From positions 1 to 64,000 of the forward strand of contig JBCCEJ010000009.1 of the NCBI GenBank assembly GCA_039030335.1: a stretch of DNA of 64,000 nt, given 5' to 3'. How positions within the stretch are numbered: position 1 is the stretch's first letter; the number at the start of each line of letters is the position of its first letter. This DNA is from JBCCEJ01 sp039030335. Lineage in GTDB: Bacteria > Pseudomonadota > Gammaproteobacteria > HK1. Of the stretch, positions 61,266 through 64,000 are shown in pieces. A program made the position numbers and the translations under genes. The notes under the pieces are model-generated. The model saw only the letters and a program-made list of their open reading frames with translations. It had not been told where the DNA came from and searched no databases.

Positions 61266-62009
61266 ATGGAAACAGGCAAAGTCGCGCTGGTGACCGGTGC
61301 GGGCAACGGTATCGGCAAGGCGATCGCCGAACGGCTCTTGAACGACGGCTGTCGCGTACTTTGCTGCGACCGCGACGACGCGGCGGCCAACGCGGTCTGC
61401 GCGCCGTTCGGCGAGGCTGCCGGTGCAGTCGCCATCGACGTGCGGGCACGGGGTGACGTTGAGCGCGCTGTCGCACATGCCGTAGAGCGCTGGGGCCAGC
61501 TCGATATCGCCGTCGCCAACGCCGGCGTCATGGACCGCGAATCCTTTCTTGAATTCACCGACGCGTGCTGGGACCGCGTTCTCGGGACGAACCTCTACGG
61601 CTGCTTCCTGACCGGACAGGTCGCCGCCCGGCAGATGGTCGCGCAAGGCGGCGGCGGTGCGATCGTCAACGTCGCGTCGAACTCCGGGGTCTTCGGTGGC
61701 CGCGGGCGCGCCGCCTATGGCGCCAGCAAAGCCGGCATCATCAACCTGACGCAGACCATGGCCATCGAACTCGCGGAGCACGATATTCGCGTAAATGCCG
61801 TCGCGCCCGGTCCGACTCTCACGAATCCGGACAGACAGGGCACACTGATGGCGAGTGCCAGAAACCGCATGCCGCTCAAGCGCTACGGGAGGCCGGCGGA
61901 AATCGCTGCCGTGGCGGCGTTCCTGGCGAGTCCCGATGCGAGCTTCGTCACCGGACAGGTGTACGCCGCCGACGGCGGCTTTACGACAGCAGGGCTGCTC
62001 GAGGGCTGA
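61266..62009 (+). CDS. SDR-family oxidoreductase
   Basis: 247-aa classical SDR. Cofactor motif TGAGNGIG (residues 10-17), CDRDD after strand 2 (NAD preference), NAGVMDR, serine in VNVASNSGVFGG, catalytic YGASKAG and the ending TGQVYAADGGFTTAG. The ATG at 61266 is preceded by AGGTGA, and METGKVALVTG is the expected N-terminus; the frame reaches back to 61116 over the divergent promoter. It is divergent from acyl-CoA synthetase copy B and may act on the same acid or its alcohol. Confidence 0.92.
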   Translation: METGKVALVTGAGNGIGKAIAERLLNDGCRVLCCDRDDAAANAVCAPFGEAAGAVAIDVRARGDVERAVAHAVERWGQLDIAVANAGVMDRESFLEFTDACWDRVLGTNLYGCFLTGQVAARQMVAQGGGGAIVNVASNSGVFGGRGRAAYGASKAGIINLTQTMAIELAEHDIRVNAVAPGPTLTNPDRQGTLMASARNRMPLKRYGRPAEIAAVAAFLASPDASFVTGQVYAADGGFTTAGLLEG

Positions 62010-62211
62010 CGCGGCTTCAGACTCGCGGGCCCTGGCGTATCAGCTACCGAAACACAAAAAGAGCTCAACGGTGAGCGGCGAAGACATGTCCGGTACCCGC
62101 GCGCGGACCGGTCTGCCGGACGCGCCGGAGAAACAGCGAAGGTCGGCTCGTTTCGAACCGGGAAAAGGCGAGCCTAGGTGTTGCGAGTCCGAGCGATCCG
62201 AGAGCGATGCC

Positions 62212-62359
62212 GCTAGCCCGCATATTTCACCAGTGCACGAGAGTGGCGCGAAGGCGTTGTGCGCTACATTGCGCGAACGCCACGTTGGGCCTGGTTGTTC
62301 CAAGGCCGAGTGAGGTTCGGCTATGAGAAGCGCCGGACTGGTGAAATTTGCGGGCTAGC
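62212..62359 (+). mobile_element. MITE-like terminal-inverted-repeat element, copy 2 (148 bp)
   Basis: The left end GCTAGCCCGCATATTTCACC (62212-62231, continuing AGT) and right end ACTGGTGAAATTTGCGGGCT (62337-62356, continuing AGC) are inverted repeats of 23 bases with one mismatch. The interior is the same sequence as copy 1, in the opposite chromosomal orientation, without the 105-base extra segment. No transposase is encoded. The right inverted repeat overlaps the last bases of the methyltransferase gene at 62355, providing its TAG stop. Confidence 0.85.
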
Positions 62360-63005
62360 GCCTGGCCACCATGCAGGCATAGTTCTCGGCCGCCGTCGGC
62401 GTCTCGGTATTGGGCTCCAGGTGCACGAGCGAACGCGGACTGGCAAAGCCCGCGCGCCGCATGAAATCCAGATGGATGTCGATCTCGAACCGCCCGGCCT
62501 CGTACTCCCAGTCGGTGCCGTCTGGTTTGATGAAATCACCGTTCGCCAGCAGTCCGCCTTCGGGCAACGTCTCGTAGCAGCGGGCATAGACGTCGGCGAC
62601 GGGTTCCCGGCCGCCGAGGTCGTGCAATGCCCAGGTCGAGATGATCGCATCGGGCTGCCGCGACAGGCTGGCCGGCCACGACTGGCTCATGAGGTCGGCA
62701 TTCGTGAACACCACGCGATGCACCAGATCGTCGATGGTCTCGCGCGCGACGTCGAAAAACACTTCCGAGAAATCGAGCGCTTCGTACGTGAGTTCGTCGT
62801 GCCGCTCGAGAATATGGCGTGCCATATACCCAGGGCCCGTGCCGAGTTCGACGACGTGCGGCGCCGCTTTACCGAGCGACCGGACCTCGTCGAGGATCAT
62901 GTCGAAGAGTTGCAACCGCGGCGGCGTCGGCACAAACCGGCTGGCCCAGCCACGCACGAACTCGGCGTCATGAAACTCGTGCAACGCACCTACGAACCCG
63001 GCCAT
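62355..63005 (-). CDS. Class I SAM-dependent methyltransferase
   Basis: 216-aa methyltransferase. Motif I is HVVELGTGPGYMARHIL, motif post-I YEALDFSEVFFDVAR, motif II-like VFTNADLMSQSW and motif IV AIISTWALHDLGG, followed by LPEGGLLANGDFI. The start is the ATG at 63003-63005. The stop TAG (62355-62357) lies inside the inverted repeat of the small element to its right-hand side, so the present C-terminus (NYACMVARR) ends exactly where the element begins. A similar C-terminus with CxVxxR is normal for such enzymes, so little protein may have been lost. Substrate unknown. Confidence 0.88.
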   Translation of the reverse strand: MAGFVGALHEFHDAEFVRGWASRFVPTPPRLQLFDMILDEVRSLGKAAPHVVELGTGPGYMARHILERHDELTYEALDFSEVFFDVARETIDDLVHRVVFTNADLMSQSWPASLSRQPDAIISTWALHDLGGREPVADVYARCYETLPEGGLLANGDFIKPDGTDWEYEAGRFEIDIHLDFMRRAGFASPRSLVHLEPNTETPTAAENYACMVARR

Positions 63006-63358
63006 GTCGACATACTCCCAATTTCCCGGCTAGCGCACCTTAGCGCCACCTTGGAGGCGGTGCAATCGGGGGCGTGGGTGCACGGCCCGGAACCACGAAC
63101 GTCAAAAAAAGGCGGATTGAGCGCCCGCTCGGAGGTGATGGGACGCCGGGAGACGGCAACCCTGGCGGCGCGATTCCAGGCGTCTTCGGCATGCAGATGG
63201 GCCGCGCCCAACCAATGGCGAACGCCCGAGTCAGATAATCGCCTGCGAAAATCCCGAACAAATCGTCTTTGCGGGCATCCAAGCCATAGGTTTCGCACAA
63301 GATCACTGTGGTACTAATCTCTTCTGCAGTCCCCGGACACGCACCAGCAAGCGGTCAC
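63006..63358. other. Divergent gap, possible fragment
   Basis: 353 bases between the methyltransferase and the ABC ATPase, in divergent orientation. A leftward frame starting at 63306 reads ILCETYGLDARKDDLFGIFA, GDYLTRAFAIGWARPICM, then loses character; it could be the end of a decayed gene. Nothing firm. Confidence 0.3.
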
Positions 63359-64000
63359 ATGCTCACCATCCAACAACTCTCGATGCACTACGAAGCCGAA
63401 GACGGCTCGGCGCTGCGAATCCTCGAGTCGCTCGACCTCGACGTCGCAGCCGGCGAGAGCGTCGCGATCACCGGACCATCCGGTTGCGGTAAGACCACGC
63501 TGCTGCTGCTTCTGGCCGGATTGGAACGCCCGACGTCGGGTGCCGTGGCGCTCAGCGGGCAGGAGCTGACGCACCTCGACGCGGATGCGCTCGCTGACCT
63601 TCGTCGCGACAAGGTCGGCATCATCTTCCAGGCCTTTCACCTGGTGCCGAGCATTTCGGCATTGGAGAACGTGGCGCTGCCCCTGCAGATTGCCGGACGT
63701 CCCGGGTCGCGCGAAACTGCGTCCAACCTGCTCGAACGTGTCGGACTCGGGAGTCGCAAAGCCCATCTGCCGGCCAAGCTTTCGGGCGGCGAGAAGCAGC
63801 GTGTCGCGATCGCACGCGCGCTCGCGCATCAACCGGCGCTGCTGCTGGCCGACGAGCCAACGGGCAACTTGGACGAGAATACCGGCGCGGTAGTGAGCGA
63901 TCTGCTGTTCGATCTGCACCGCGAATCGAATTCTGCGATGGTCGTCGTCACCCACGACCTCGGCCTGGCCGCGCGCTGCGATCGGATCCTGCAGCTGCAC
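63359..64000 (+). CDS. ABC transporter ATP-binding protein, partial (runs off the window)
   Basis: The first 214 codons of an ABC ATPase of the LolD/MacB/YbbA group. Walker A is GPSGCGKTT, the Q-loop is IIFQAFHLVPSISALENV, the signature is LSGGEKQRVAIARALAH, Walker B is ALLLADEPTGNLDENTG, and the switch histidine is in VVVTHDLGLAAR. It starts at the ATG at 63359. The FQxFxLxPxxxxxENV pattern is the marker of the MacB/LolD/FtsE branch, whose partner is a FtsX-like permease, expected just outside the window. The reading frame is open at the right edge. Confidence 0.9.
   Translation, partial: MLTIQQLSMHYEAEDGSALRILESLDLDVAAGESVAITGPSGCGKTTLLLLLAGLERPTSGAVALSGQELTHLDADALADLRRDKVGIIFQAFHLVPSISALENVALPLQIAGRPGSRETASNLLERVGLGSRKAHLPAKLSGGEKQRVAIARALAHQPALLLADEPTGNLDENTGAVVSDLLFDLHRESNSAMVVVTHDLGLAARCDRILQLH

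Noticed and set aside
1..64000. CRISPR arrays, rRNA/tRNA genes, integrases or prophage genes
   Set aside because: Looked for regularly spaced repeats, tRNA-like cloverleaf ends and phage or transposase motifs; none recognised by eye. A tRNAscan/Infernal run would be decisive.

Overview
The window is a high-GC (about 60% or more by eye) stretch of bacterial chromosome. It is dense in single-gene and two-to-three-gene transcription units on both strands, and no rRNA, tRNA, CRISPR array, integrase or complete insertion sequence could be recognised. The gene content suggests an aerobic, heterotrophic Proteobacterium, most likely a gammaproteobacterium related to uncultured marine or soil lineages. 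This rests on LLM-type flavin oxidoreductases, SDRs, TauD/TfdA and 2OG-Fe(II) oxygenases, FAD monooxygenases, acyl-CoA synthetases, a TRAP transporter and a PEP-CTERM-like secreted protein. The taxonomic statement is inference; there is no marker gene.

Layout. 0.2-8.4 kb: LLM oxidoreductase, flavin-containing monooxygenase, DEAD-box RNA helicase, GMC oxidoreductase, SDR. 8.8-14.4 kb: a class-III aminotransferase overlapping an APH-fold kinase, an IPNS-like oxygenase, then a compact methyltransferase / 146-aa unknown / second APH-fold kinase unit. 14.4-24.2 kb: secreted protein, LysR regulator beside a broken CmcJ/NvfI-type gene, an overlapping LLM-SDR pair, a decayed enoyl-CoA hydratase, RidA, TauD, a stand-alone receiver, enoyl-CoA hydratase, MFS transporter. 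24.5-33.2 kb: FAD monooxygenase, two tandem small heat-shock proteins, a YrdC/Sua5 protein, a STAS-like protein, a collapsed PAS-REC gene, a CitE-like lyase divergent from a PrpF-family isomerase, a frameshifted Sel1 gene. 33.2-42.4 kb: CPA2 antiporter, maleate-isomerase-like enzyme divergent from a GntR regulator across a palindromic operator, a repeat protein with a PEP-CTERM-like tail, a pentapeptide-repeat protein and a complete TRAP transporter. 43-52.9 kb: two consecutive TPP-dependent enzymes, glyoxalase II, SDR, TauD oxygenase, EamA exporter, a solute-binding protein followed by a GGDEF protein. 52.9-64 kb: a 3-hydroxybenzoate 4-monooxygenase homologue, VOC protein, two closely similar acyl-CoA synthetases, GST, SDR, methyltransferase and the start of an ABC ATPase.

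How it works together. Most genes look like accessory catabolism: uptake of small carboxylates (TRAP), isomerisation and cleavage of C4-C6 di- and tricarboxylates (maleate isomerase, PrpF, CitE), TPP-dependent 2-oxoacid chemistry, aromatic hydroxylation, acyl activation and oxidation. At least four genes are visibly broken (CmcJ/NvfI-like, enoyl-CoA hydratase, PAS-REC, Sel1), so the region is turning over. The most unusual structural feature is a pair of small terminal-inverted-repeat elements (58459-58711 and 62212-62359) in opposite orientation, bracketing the GST / acyl-CoA synthetase / SDR block. One of them supplies the stop codon of a methyltransferase gene.
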